From: an uncultured Agrobacterium sp.
GTDB taxonomy: Bacteria; Pseudomonadota; Alphaproteobacteria; Rhizobiales; Rhizobiaceae
DNA length: 64,000 nt
Assembly: GCA_913777615.1 (NCBI GenBank)
Contig: CAJYTK010000020.1
Span: 117,660 to 181,659, forward strand
Reading direction: 5' to 3'
The notes under the pieces were generated by a model. It did no database searches. It had not been told where the DNA came from and saw only the letters and a list, made by a program, of their open reading frames with translations. The translations under genes were made by a program, and so were the position numbers. Shown one piece after another: positions 16,901 through 23,783 of this stretch; within the stretch, counting starts at the first letter, position 1, and each line of letters starts with the position of its first letter.

Positions 16901-18008
16901 CGGCATTCACCGGCCAGAGCTTGTCGTCGACGATCCAGGCCGTATAGCCGGGCAACGGGCGCCCGATGGTAACACGGCGGCCGGGCTGAACCTCGGTCCA
17001 GGTTGCCGTCACCGTTGTCTCGGTCGGGCCATAGGTGTTGAGGATGCGAAGGCCAGGACGCGCCCAGCGGTTGACGAGATCGGGCGGGCAGGCTTCCCCG
17101 CCGAGATTGACGATGCGCAGTGTCGGGAGCTGCGCCTCGACGAGCGTGAACAGCGACGGCACGACGTGCCAGACGGTGACGCCTTCCTCTGCAAGCGTGA
17201 TTGCCACATCCGGGCCTGCCTTGTGGAGCGCCTCGGTGGCGACGAGCAGTTCCGCACCGGCCGAAAAGGCGCTCCACATCGTTTCGATCGACATGTCGAA
17301 CGCGACGCTGAAGCCGCCGAAAACCTTGTCCGTATCTTCGACGGCAAGGATCGCGCCCTCGGAGCGCAGAAAATGGCAGGCGCTGCGGTGCGAGATCATC
17401 ACGCCTTTGGGGCGACCGGTCGTCCCCGACGTGTAGATGATATAGGCAAGGTCTTCCGGAGAGGCGCCGGTCTCCTCGCGTGTGATCACCATGGCGTCCT
17501 GCGCCGCAAGATCGCCCAGCGTTTCGTTGACCACCAGGGTTTGCACCCGCATGGCGCTAGCGCGCTCCGCGTCCGTCACGATCAAGGTCGCGCCGCTGTC
17601 CTCGGCAATGAAGTCGATACGGTCCTGGGGGTAGGTCCAGTCCACCGGCACATAGCAGGCACCGGCCCACAATGTGCCGAGGATGGCCATATATTGGTCG
17701 AGGCCGCGCGGCAGACAGATGACGACGCGGTCGCCGCGCTTCACACCCATGGCTTGAAGCTGGCGGGCAAAGCGCGTGGCGCGTTCGGACAGCTGCGCAT
17801 AGGTCAGTTCCTTGCGGCGGCTGTTTTCCGGATCGTTGCCCAGCAGCCTGACGGCGCATTTGGACGAATATCGTTTGGCGGTCTGCTCGAAAATCTCGTG
17901 CAGCATCTCGTCGCGGGCGTAAGGCTCATCTTCTCGAATGGGGAGCGACGGGGCAATCGGCGCGTAGACAGTCAGTTCCAACGGCCTGGCGGCCACATTC
18001 TGATCCAT
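13992..18008 (-). CDS. Pls-like non-ribosomal peptide synthetase: A-PCP-membrane/left-handed beta-helix protein
   Basis: 1338 residues. Adenylation domain about 35-530: A3 loop YTSGTTGRPKG (192-202), A5 NTYGPTE (324-330), A8 around 431-446, A10 Lys524 in ASGK. Carrier domain about 545-620 with GGHS (Ser581). After that come three tandem units, about 640-860, 870-1090 and 1110-1335; each is a pair of hydrophobic helices followed by a hexapeptide-rich left-handed beta-helix (for example IGRRAFIGTVAI, IGNSASIGTMAVVG). This is the layout of epsilon-poly-L-lysine synthetase (Pls) and the 'NRPS terminal domain' family; there is no thioesterase or classical condensation domain. By eye the ten specificity residues read D-M-E-H-V-L-T-V-T-K; the Glu in the third position is seen in pockets for basic amino acids, so an amino-acid homopolymer is conceivable. 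Product unknown. Confidence 0.88.
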   Translation of the reverse strand: MDQNVAARPLELTVYAPIAPSLPIREDEPYARDEMLHEIFEQTAKRYSSKCAVRLLGNDPENSRRKELTYAQLSERATRFARQLQAMGVKRGDRVVICLPRGLDQYMAILGTLWAGACYVPVDWTYPQDRIDFIAEDSGATLIVTDAERASAMRVQTLVVNETLGDLAAQDAMVITREETGASPEDLAYIIYTSGTTGRPKGVMISHRSACHFLRSEGAILAVEDTDKVFGGFSVAFDMSIETMWSAFSAGAELLVATEALHKAGPDVAITLAEEGVTVWHVVPSLFTLVEAQLPTLRIVNLGGEACPPDLVNRWARPGLRILNTYGPTETTVTATWTEVQPGRRVTIGRPLPGYTAWIVDDKLWPVNAGTEGELVIGGPGVSCGYVNRPDLTADKFVMTPFNGPDGKPARIYRSGDLVRLDSVGDIEFMGRIDTQVKIRGFRVELAEIEAVIAEDSAVAQAVVHLFRDDDGSELLAAFLVARGSGAIDIDAARKRVNDRLPNYMRPAAYQVLEALPTLPASGKVDRKALQRPLVVTTSDRETVAPETPLEIQLHAIWSDAFAPQKVSVEDDLFEDLGGHSLKAARLASALRKSPGLAGVSIQDLYAAPTIRRLAERLRDRVMADSAVLEPFHRVSTFQKRLCFALQTLALVPIYAVAGLQWFFPYLAYTYLVEDLGRVSALLMSGLSFIFIPPLGMVFAILSKWLIIGRYRAGDYPLWGSYYLRWWFVRRLSDTIATPYLSGTPMIRLYYRLLGAKIGRRAFIGTVAIDTADLVSIGDDAILSDYAMLATSSVERGLLRLGSARIGNSASIGTMAVVGRNSVVGDAASLEDLSSLPMNQSIPAGEIWNGSPAKCIATGRVAKRDEEAGLMRRLLVGIGLFIAAAILPIVAILPIAPGLIAMIEIDWNTDGYSYLLLSPILALTYIVLMCVLTVAAKRLILGPVRPGRYSIHSWFYLRFWFVQQVTDMALALLHPIYATLYVLPWYRALGVRIGKRAEISTAAKIVPDLVDIGPESFIADGVVFGAARHEPGIIELAHTRIGRRSFIGNSAVLPTGARIADGTLIGVLSKPPADGGAEQPDGTWFGSPPISLPVRQAVGLFDEGSRFNPRPRLVATRLAIEAIRVILPLTLFLAFFSILFSIVGDIQDYDDSHLLIAIVFPFLYIAFALACGFSVVALKWVVMGRYKPTTKPLWSTFVWRTELVTATYENLAVPNLLQPLRGTPWLSVYLRLLGSKIGRDCFIDTTDITEHDLVHIGDEVALNEFSGLQTHLFEDRVMKVSSVTVGDRAVIGSYAIVLYDAEIGDDAQLGDLSVVMKGETLPTGTSWEGSPAQPVRSA

Positions 18009-18143
18009 AAAATCACCAAAGGATATAAGGCGGCATCTGAAATGCCGCCGCTATATATCATTTGGAATTGCGCCGAAAGAAGGTGCAAAAAAGAAGCTGA
18101 GAGCAGATTTTTTAGGCAATGACGGCGCGGTCGCGCCAGTCGC

Positions 18144-18350
18144 TCAGCCCCGGCGCTGGTGTCGCGCCCGAAGCCAGAATACCAGGAAGAAGGCGAGCAC
18201 CGCGGCGATATCGAAGGCCGCTGCCACCCAGACTGAATAGGTGTTTGCCAGCCACAAGGTGATCTTGGGCATGATGTAGAACAGAAATCCAAAGCCAAGA
18301 ATGATGGCGAGGGCGGCGAGAGCCGCAGACTTCGTATCGTTACCGCTCAT
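18144..18350 (-). CDS. Small two-helix membrane protein
   Basis: 68 residues starting MSGNDTKSA, with two hydrophobic segments separated by a short loop and a basic C-terminal end (RARHQRRG), so both ends are probably cytoplasmic. Its start overlaps the stop of the GNAT gene (ATGA), indicating coupled translation. No family recognised. It lies between the GNAT gene and the Pls-like synthetase; the synthetase reads in the same direction but begins 135 bases further on with its own upstream region. Confidence 0.7.
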   Translation of the reverse strand: MSGNDTKSAALAALAIILGFGFLFYIMPKITLWLANTYSVWVAAAFDIAAVLAFFLVFWLRARHQRRG

Positions 18351-19042
18351 AGGACAACCCCGGCAGCAAACGTTGCGCGAATATCCTCGAGCTTGCGCTT
18401 TTGCGTTCCGTCCTCGTTGAAGTTGTCGGGCGAAAGCCATGCCTCGAACGCCTCACGGATCACCGGCCATTCGCTGTCGATAATCGAGAACCATGCCGTA
18501 TCGCGGTTCTTGCCCTTGGAAATCATGTGCTGGCGGAAGACGCCTTCGAAGGTGAAGCCATAGCGTTTGGCCGTGATCTTGGATGGCTCGTTCTCATTGT
18601 GGCACTTCCACTCGTAGCGGCGGTAACCGAGATCATCGAACACATGCCGGGCCATCAGATAATGAGCTTCGGTAGCAAGCGGCGAGCGCTTCATCTTCGG
18701 TCCGTGCGCCACGGAGCCCACTTCGACCACACCATTCTTCGGATCGGGGCGCATATAGGTCGCCATGCCGACGACCTCCTTCGTGGCGTTCTCGATGAAA
18801 ACCAGCGTCACCCATTGGAAGCTCGTCGCCATCCCCTCGATCCAGTCGCTGAAGGCAGCCGCATCGGCAAAGGGCTCATTCGGAAAATACTTGATCAGCT
18901 CATTGGTGCCGAGCCCGCCAAGCGCATCCCAGAGCGTCTGCTCGTGCGCTGCTCGATCAAAGGGAACGGCTGTCACGAACCGGCCTTCAAGCGTCACCGG
19001 CTGCGGTGCTGGACATCCTTTGAACTGGCCGAGATCGCGCAT
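18347..19042 (-). CDS. GNAT family N-acetyltransferase (RimJ/RimL-like)
   Basis: 231 residues of the Acetyltransf_3 type: QWVTLVFIENATKEVVGMATYM (central strand), GSVAHGPKMKRSPLATEAHYLMARHVFDDLGYRRYEWKCHNENEPSKITAKRYGFTFEGVFR. The WKCHNENEPS block is the family's Asn/Ser active region and the 'KITAKRYGFTFEG' acceptor-strand signature is clear. Enzymes like this acetylate protein N-termini or small amines. The start at 19042 is followed by a conserved N-terminal region, and a small membrane protein is coupled downstream. Confidence 0.88.
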   Translation of the reverse strand: MRDLGQFKGCPAPQPVTLEGRFVTAVPFDRAAHEQTLWDALGGLGTNELIKYFPNEPFADAAAFSDWIEGMATSFQWVTLVFIENATKEVVGMATYMRPDPKNGVVEVGSVAHGPKMKRSPLATEAHYLMARHVFDDLGYRRYEWKCHNENEPSKITAKRYGFTFEGVFRQHMISKGKNRDTAWFSIIDSEWPVIREAFEAWLSPDNFNEDGTQKRKLEDIRATFAAGVVL

Positions 19043-19128
19043 GTTTCCTCCTGAGCGGTTCTACCCAGAGGAATAGGTCAGCTGTCCATCAAAGACAACC
19101 GACCTCTGATATGGAATATTTTGATCGA

Positions 19129-19830
19129 TCAGACCTTGGCGGCGGAGACGGTCGCTTCGATATGCTCCACCAGCGCATCCGGCAGGCCGAGACGACCGGC
19201 GAGAAGATCGAGATAGCCGCGCTCTGCCCGGCTGTCAGGCTCGATGGTGAGACGCGAGGCGGTATAGATTTCCACCTTCTGCTCTTCAGTCCTTGCCGCA
19301 GCCACCAGCGCATCGATATCCAGGGGATTGGCCAGTTCCTTCTCGATAAAGGCTTCCGCCTCATTGTCGAGACCGGAGATCTTGACCTTCTCCATGATAT
19401 TGGCCCGCTCGCTCGCGTCGATATGGCCGTCGGCCTTGGCGGCGGCAATCATCGCCTGAACCAGTGTCAGCGCAAAGCTGTTGGACAGAGCGGGCGATTG
19501 TGGGTGAAAGGGAGAATCGACCGGCGGCGGCAAAAGCTCCTGCGTGGGCTGCGGCTGGGTCACGGCCTGCGGCGACTTGCCGGACTGGTAGTTGCGGTAA
19601 GCGAGATAACCAAGACCGGCAATGGCGGCAAGGCCCCCGACGGCTGCAGCATTACCCGCAAGCTTGCGCCCCGTCTTGGTGCCGAGAATGGCGGCGGCCA
19701 GCGCGCCGGCCTTCATCGGATTGTTCTTCGCAATCTCTGCGGCTTGGCCGGCCCGGTCCCGCACGCTTCCTGACAGTCCAGGCACCTGCGAACCCAAAAA
19801 CTGGTCGAGAAGCTTCTTCGCGTCGAACAT
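19129..19830 (-). CDS. DUF533 / TerB-like membrane protein
   Basis: 233 residues. Residues 1-75 carry MFDAKKLLDQFLG and an alanine/glycine-rich amphipathic stretch ending in a short hydrophobic helix (AAVGGLAAIAGLGYLAYRNY). A proline-rich linker follows, then a TerB-type all-helical domain from about residue 115, with QAMIAAAKADGHIDASERANI and ERGYLDLLAGRLGLP. DUF533 proteins are linked to inner-membrane stress functions, but no activity is proven. CAGGAG precedes ATG 19830. It stands alone between the GNAT and eda genes. Confidence 0.85.
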   Translation of the reverse strand: MFDAKKLLDQFLGSQVPGLSGSVRDRAGQAAEIAKNNPMKAGALAAAILGTKTGRKLAGNAAAVGGLAAIAGLGYLAYRNYQSGKSPQAVTQPQPTQELLPPPVDSPFHPQSPALSNSFALTLVQAMIAAAKADGHIDASERANIMEKVKISGLDNEAEAFIEKELANPLDIDALVAAARTEEQKVEIYTASRLTIEPDSRAERGYLDLLAGRLGLPDALVEHIEATVSAAKV

Positions 19831-19935
19831 CAAAATCTCCTGTTTGCGTCAATGTCGAAACAGGAGATAGGAAGTGTACGGCCCAATGCAATTGGCGCCA
19901 GTCATCACGCCGTCGTGAACGGCATAGGTTAAGGA

Positions 19936-20574
19936 TCAGCCGCGAAGCGCTGCCGCTTCGGCTGCAAGCTTGGTGATGCCGGCCCAATCGCCCGCCGCGA
20001 TCAGTTCCTTCGGCGCAACCCAGGAGCCGCCAACGCAGACCACGTTCGGCAATGACAGATAGTCCTTGGCATTCTTCAGCGATACGCTGCCGGTTGGGCA
20101 GAACACGGTGCCTGCGAGCGGAGAGGAAAGCGCCTTCAAATAAGGTGCGCCACCGGCCTGCTCGGCGGGGAAGAATTTCAGCACCTTGTAGCCTGCGTCG
20201 CGCAGCACCATGACTTCGCTGGCGGTGGCCGCACCGGGAAGCAACGGCACGTCTGAGCCCTCTGCCGCATCCAGCACGCTCTTGTTGACGCCGGGGCTGA
20301 CGATGAAGGTCGAGCCCGCCTTGGCAGCGGCATCGAAATCCTTGGCGTTCAAAATGGTGCCAGCGCCCACATGCGCGCCTTCCACTTCGTTTGCAACGGC
20401 GCGGATGGCATCGAGTGCGACGGGGGTGCGCATGGTAATCTCGATCGCCTTCAGGCCACCTTCGACAAGCGCGCGGGCCAGCGGCACGGCAGACGCCACA
20501 TCTTCCACGATTAGTACCGGTACCACGGGTTGAAGTTTCAGGATGGAAAGAAGCTTCTCGGAGTCCTGGGCCAT
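19936..20574 (-). CDS. eda: 2-keto-3-deoxy-6-phosphogluconate aldolase (Entner-Doudoroff)
   Basis: 212 residues forming one TIM barrel. Seen: [33 protein letters not shown] with the catalytic Glu (IEIT), [31 protein letters not shown], the Schiff-base lysine in [15 protein letters not shown]. It splits KDPG to pyruvate and glyceraldehyde-3-phosphate, the last step of the Entner-Doudoroff route that rhizobia use for glucose. ATG 20574 chosen; the frame extends to 20784 without conservation. No other pathway gene is adjacent, so it is expressed alone. Confidence 0.95.
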   Translation of the reverse strand: MAQDSEKLLSILKLQPVVPVLIVEDVASAVPLARALVEGGLKAIEITMRTPVALDAIRAVANEVEGAHVGAGTILNAKDFDAAAKAGSTFIVSPGVNKSVLDAAEGSDVPLLPGAATASEVMVLRDAGYKVLKFFPAEQAGGAPYLKALSSPLAGTVFCPTGSVSLKNAKDYLSLPNVVCVGGSWVAPKELIAAGDWAGITKLAAEAAALRG

Positions 20575-20728
20575 GGCGATATCTCCCGCGATTGAACCGA
20601 TTGAAATTGGGCTTTCAAATAACCTGCCGATTCTCCCCTGTCGAGGCCAAGGCAACGATTTCTCATTTATTGCTTTTTCATGACAACCACTTGGTTTACC
20701 GTCCCGGCAAAACAGCACAGGGTGTTGA

Positions 20729-21217
20729 ATGGCAAAAGAAATCGAACGCAAGTTTCTGGTCCGCAGCGATGAGTGGCGGCACAAAACGACGTCTCGGAAA
20801 TCCTTCCAGCAAGCCTATGTCGCCTCCATGGAAGACCGCTCGGTGCGCGTCAGGATCATGGACGACACCGACGCCCGCCTCACCATCAAGATCGGCACCA
20901 GTGCGCTTGTGCGCGACGAATACGAATACCCCATCACCGTCGAAGACGCCCGCGAACTGATCACCGCAGCGCTCGGCATCGTCATCGAAAAGACCCGCTA
21001 CACGGTCGATCACGAAGGCTTCGTCTGGGAAGTCGATGTCTTTGACGGCATCTATCACGGCCTCGTTGTTGCGGAAGTCGAGATGAAACAGGAAACCGAC
21101 CGCCCTGCCCTTCCCGCATGGCTCGGCCCGGAAGTGACCGGCGACCGGCGATATTCGAACCAGCACATGGCCATGGAAGATTTGAGCGGGGAGCTGCGCC
21201 ATGTCCTTCAGGATTGA
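20729..21217 (+). CDS. CYTH domain protein (triphosphate-tunnel metalloenzyme)
   Basis: 162 residues beginning MAKEIERKFLV, which is the ExExK signature of CYTH proteins. Alternating basic and acidic strands follow (RSVRVRIMDD, LTIKIG, YEYPI, KTRYTV, WEVDVFDG, VVAEVEM), the tunnel-lining residues that bind triphosphates and divalent metal. Bacterial members hydrolyse inorganic triphosphate or, more rarely, make cAMP. The CHAD gene starts 17 bases before its stop. In other bacteria the two domains are often one protein, so a shared phosphate-polymer role is likely. Confidence 0.92.
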   Translation: MAKEIERKFLVRSDEWRHKTTSRKSFQQAYVASMEDRSVRVRIMDDTDARLTIKIGTSALVRDEYEYPITVEDARELITAALGIVIEKTRYTVDHEGFVWEVDVFDGIYHGLVVAEVEMKQETDRPALPAWLGPEVTGDRRYSNQHMAMEDLSGELRHVLQD

Positions 21218-22109
21218 TCCGACACGCTCCTTCGTCGAGGAGATCAAGCGCACCGGACTTGAACTTATCGACGATGCAATCGCCCTTTTGAAAGACCAGC
21301 CGGACGGTACCGACCGTGCGGTGCATGATGCGCGCAAGAAGTTCAAGCGCATCAGGGCACTTTACCGCTTCCTCGAAAAGGAGGCACCGGAGTTCCGCAA
21401 GACGGAAGCCGCCCGCTTCCGCGATATCGCCCGCTCGCTGTCCGCCGCGCGCGATGCCGCAGCACTGGTGGAAACCATCACCTATCTGCAAGATTTCGCT
21501 CGCTCCGATGCCGAGCGCGATGCACTGGCCGCCGCCCATGAGGTGCTGAGCAAGCGTCGCGATGCCACGACCGGTGAAGACGGCGATCTGCCAAAGCGGA
21601 TCGAAGCCGCAATCCAATCCTGCAAAGAAGGCAGGGATGCGCTCTCGGCCCTGTCGCTCTCCCACGGCGAAAAGACCGCGTTGAAGATGATCCGCGAGAC
21701 CTGGCGCAAGCAACGTCGAAAGGCGCTGGACGCTCTTGGCCTCTGTCACGGACAGGCCCATGACGAGTATTTTCACGACCTGCGCAAAAGCGGCCAAGTC
21801 TACTGGATGCAACTGGCGCTGTTACAAAAGCTCTGGCCTTCGGCCATGCGCGCCAAGAGGGCGGATGCCAAGCAACTGGTAAAGCTGCTTGGCCACGAGC
21901 ACGATCTCTCGGTGCTCGCCGCCTTCGCCGACCGAGAACCGGACAGCTTCGCAGGCGGTGAAACGCTTGCCCTGCTGCTCGACGCCATCATCGACCGGCA
22001 GCAGGCACTGCGCGAAGAGAGCCTGAAACTCGCCGATCACGTATTTGCCGAAAGTGCAGGCCGCGAGGCGGCGATTGTTGCGCTTTTGTGGAAGCATGCC
22101 GCGCGCTGA
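21201..22109 (+). CDS. CHAD domain-containing protein
   Basis: 302 residues, all helical, with the conserved histidines and basic residues of the CHAD domain: AVHDARKKFKRIRALYRF at about 35-52, RDIARSLSAARDAA, and FHDLRKSGQVYWMQL at about 193-207 with LGHEHDLSVL. CHAD proteins bind inorganic polyphosphate through these positively charged helices. It overlaps the CYTH gene by 17 bases in a different frame, so the pair is translationally coupled. A perfect 10-bp hairpin 8 bases after the stop may end the transcript. Confidence 0.92.
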   Translation: MSFRIDPTRSFVEEIKRTGLELIDDAIALLKDQPDGTDRAVHDARKKFKRIRALYRFLEKEAPEFRKTEAARFRDIARSLSAARDAAALVETITYLQDFARSDAERDALAAAHEVLSKRRDATTGEDGDLPKRIEAAIQSCKEGRDALSALSLSHGEKTALKMIRETWRKQRRKALDALGLCHGQAHDEYFHDLRKSGQVYWMQLALLQKLWPSAMRAKRADAKQLVKLLGHEHDLSVLAAFADREPDSFAGGETLALLLDAIIDRQQALREESLKLADHVFAESAGREAAIVALLWKHAAR

Positions 22110-22117
22110 GATGAAGA

Positions 22118-22143
22118 CGCAGCGACAAGAAACTGTCGCTGCG
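22118..22143 (+). terminator. Hairpin after the CYTH-CHAD operon
   Basis: CGCAGCGACA-agaaac-TGTCGCTGCG is a perfect 10-bp stem with a six-base loop just after the CHAD stop. It lacks a T-run, so intrinsic termination is uncertain. Confidence 0.45.
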
Positions 22144-22224
22144 CTACAGCATCGTGCTTTGTGTGTCCAATAGGACTCACGGCGCTCTAGTGCCTCGGCT
22201 CGACGCTTTGCCGCCATTCCCGGC

Positions 22225-22560
22225 CTAAGCGGCCCCCAGGCAGAAATTATCGACCACGCGCGTCCCGACGCTGATGACCTTGCCGCTCTTCGGGTCCTTG
22301 GTGAAAGACACAAAGCGCCGCTGAGGGCACAGCAGCTCCGGTGATTTCTTGTCGCAACGGATCGCGTTCTTGCCTGCGTCGAAGCCTTCGGGCCCGCAGG
22401 TGAAACCTGCGCGTACCACTTTCTGCCTCGCGGCTTCGAAGTCCAACCCGACAAGGTTCAGCCTTGCCACCTCCGCTTCGTGAAAACTCTCCAGCAACTT
22501 CAGCAGGCCACAGCCACTCAATGCCATACATAGGCCCGCCAGTAGGAAATAATGTCTCAT
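22225..22560 (-). CDS. Small lipoprotein of unknown function
   Basis: 111 residues. A lipoprotein signal with lipobox LSGC (Cys at about residue 17) following MRHYFLLAGLCMA, then a short domain with three or four cysteines (FTCGPEG, IRCDKK, LLCPQRR, NFCLG) that could form disulfides in the periplasm. GAGGTG precedes ATG 22560 by four bases. Family not recognised. It is divergent from trhO, whose start is 161 bases away. Confidence 0.75.
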   Translation of the reverse strand: MRHYFLLAGLCMALSGCGLLKLLESFHEAEVARLNLVGLDFEAARQKVVRAGFTCGPEGFDAGKNAIRCDKKSPELLCPQRRFVSFTKDPKSGKVISVGTRVVDNFCLGAA

Positions 22561-22721
22561 GTTCACCTCAATCTGTTCGGGCTGATACCGATACAGTCGG
22601 ATTTGTTGTGAAGCCAAGTCTGGATTGCAAGACTTGACCATCGTCAAGCGCTGAGACCCCCGGCGCAAATCCGGCGCAATCAGGATTGCAACAGCGCCCG
22701 GATGGCTGTATTTCAGCGGCC

Positions 22722-23708
22722 ATGACCGACAACACGACATCCTTCCGCCCGGACGCCACCGCCGAGGCGACGTCTTCCAGTTCCACCCTCTCCGGTGCCG
22801 CTGGCGATTTCCTCGTGGCAGCGCTGTACCACTTCGCCCGCTTCCCGCGGTTTGAGAGCGTGCGCGATCCGCTCTTCAAGCTCTGCCAGGAACAGGGTGT
22901 GAAGGGCACGTTGCTTCTTGCGGCGGAAGGCATCAACGGCACGATTGCCGGTACGGATGCAAGTGTGAAGACCGTGCTTGCCTATCTTCGCGCCCAGCCG
23001 GAATTTGCGAGCCTGGAGCACAAGGAAAGCCGTGCGTCGAAAATGCCCTTCGTGCGCATGAAGGTGAAGCTGAAGAAGGAAATCGTCACCATGGGCGTGC
23101 CGGATATTGATCCCAACCGGATCGTCGGCACTTATGTCGATCCGAAAGACTGGAATGCGCTGATTTCCGATCCCGACACCATCGTCATCGATACGCGCAA
23201 TGATTACGAAACGGCAATCGGTCTCTTCAAGGGCGCTGTCGATCCGCAGACCAAGACGTTTCGCGAGTTTCCCGATTGGGTGAAGAACAATCCCGGCCTG
23301 CACAACAAGCCGAAGATCGCCATGTATTGCACCGGCGGCATTCGCTGCGAAAAGGCCACGGCCTTCATGAAGGAACAGGGTTTTGAAGATGTCTTCCACC
23401 TTAAAGGCGGCATTCTGAAATATCTGGAAGAGGTGCCGGAAGAAGAAAGCCTGTGGGAAGGCGCCTGCTTCGTCTTTGACGAGCGTGTCTCCGTCGTCCA
23501 CGGCCTTGCCGAAGGCGACCATCAGCTTTGCCATGCCTGCCGCAACCCGATCACCGAAGAGGTGCGCCTGTCGCCGCTCTTTGAAGAGGGTGTGTCCTGC
23601 CCGAGCTGCTACCACGACCGCACCGAAGAAGATCGCCAACGCTTCCGCGACCGCCAGAAGCAGATCGATATCGCCAAGAAGCGTGGCGAAAAGCATCTGG
23701 GACGGTAG
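22722..23708 (+). CDS. trhO: Rhodanese-related tRNA uridine hydroxylase
   Basis: 328 residues, matching the TrhO/UPF0176 family: an N-terminal ferredoxin-like half ([43 protein letters not shown]), a rhodanese domain with ...[21 protein letters not shown] and active-site Cys in [11 protein letters not shown], and a C-terminal zinc-type tail HACRNPI...CPSCYHD. The family hydroxylates U34 of some tRNAs to 5-hydroxyuridine using oxygen. ATG 22722 is the natural start; an in-frame upstream ATG at 22686 adds residues without conservation. Confidence 0.95.
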   Translation: MTDNTTSFRPDATAEATSSSSTLSGAAGDFLVAALYHFARFPRFESVRDPLFKLCQEQGVKGTLLLAAEGINGTIAGTDASVKTVLAYLRAQPEFASLEHKESRASKMPFVRMKVKLKKEIVTMGVPDIDPNRIVGTYVDPKDWNALISDPDTIVIDTRNDYETAIGLFKGAVDPQTKTFREFPDWVKNNPGLHNKPKIAMYCTGGIRCEKATAFMKEQGFEDVFHLKGGILKYLEEVPEEESLWEGACFVFDERVSVVHGLAEGDHQLCHACRNPITEEVRLSPLFEEGVSCPSCYHDRTEEDRQRFRDRQKQIDIAKKRGEKHLGR

Positions 23709-23783
23709 TTACCATCCAGCTTGAAGCTCGCTGCGCGCGAAACTTTTCAGCGATCTCGCCACAACGGCATGAGAAGCCACGCT

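Noticed and set aside
15153-18122. A 989-residue open frame on the plus strand
   Set aside because: It lies antisense to the Pls-like synthetase and arises from its GC-biased codons; it has no domain, and His/Arg/Asp-rich composition typical of shadow frames.
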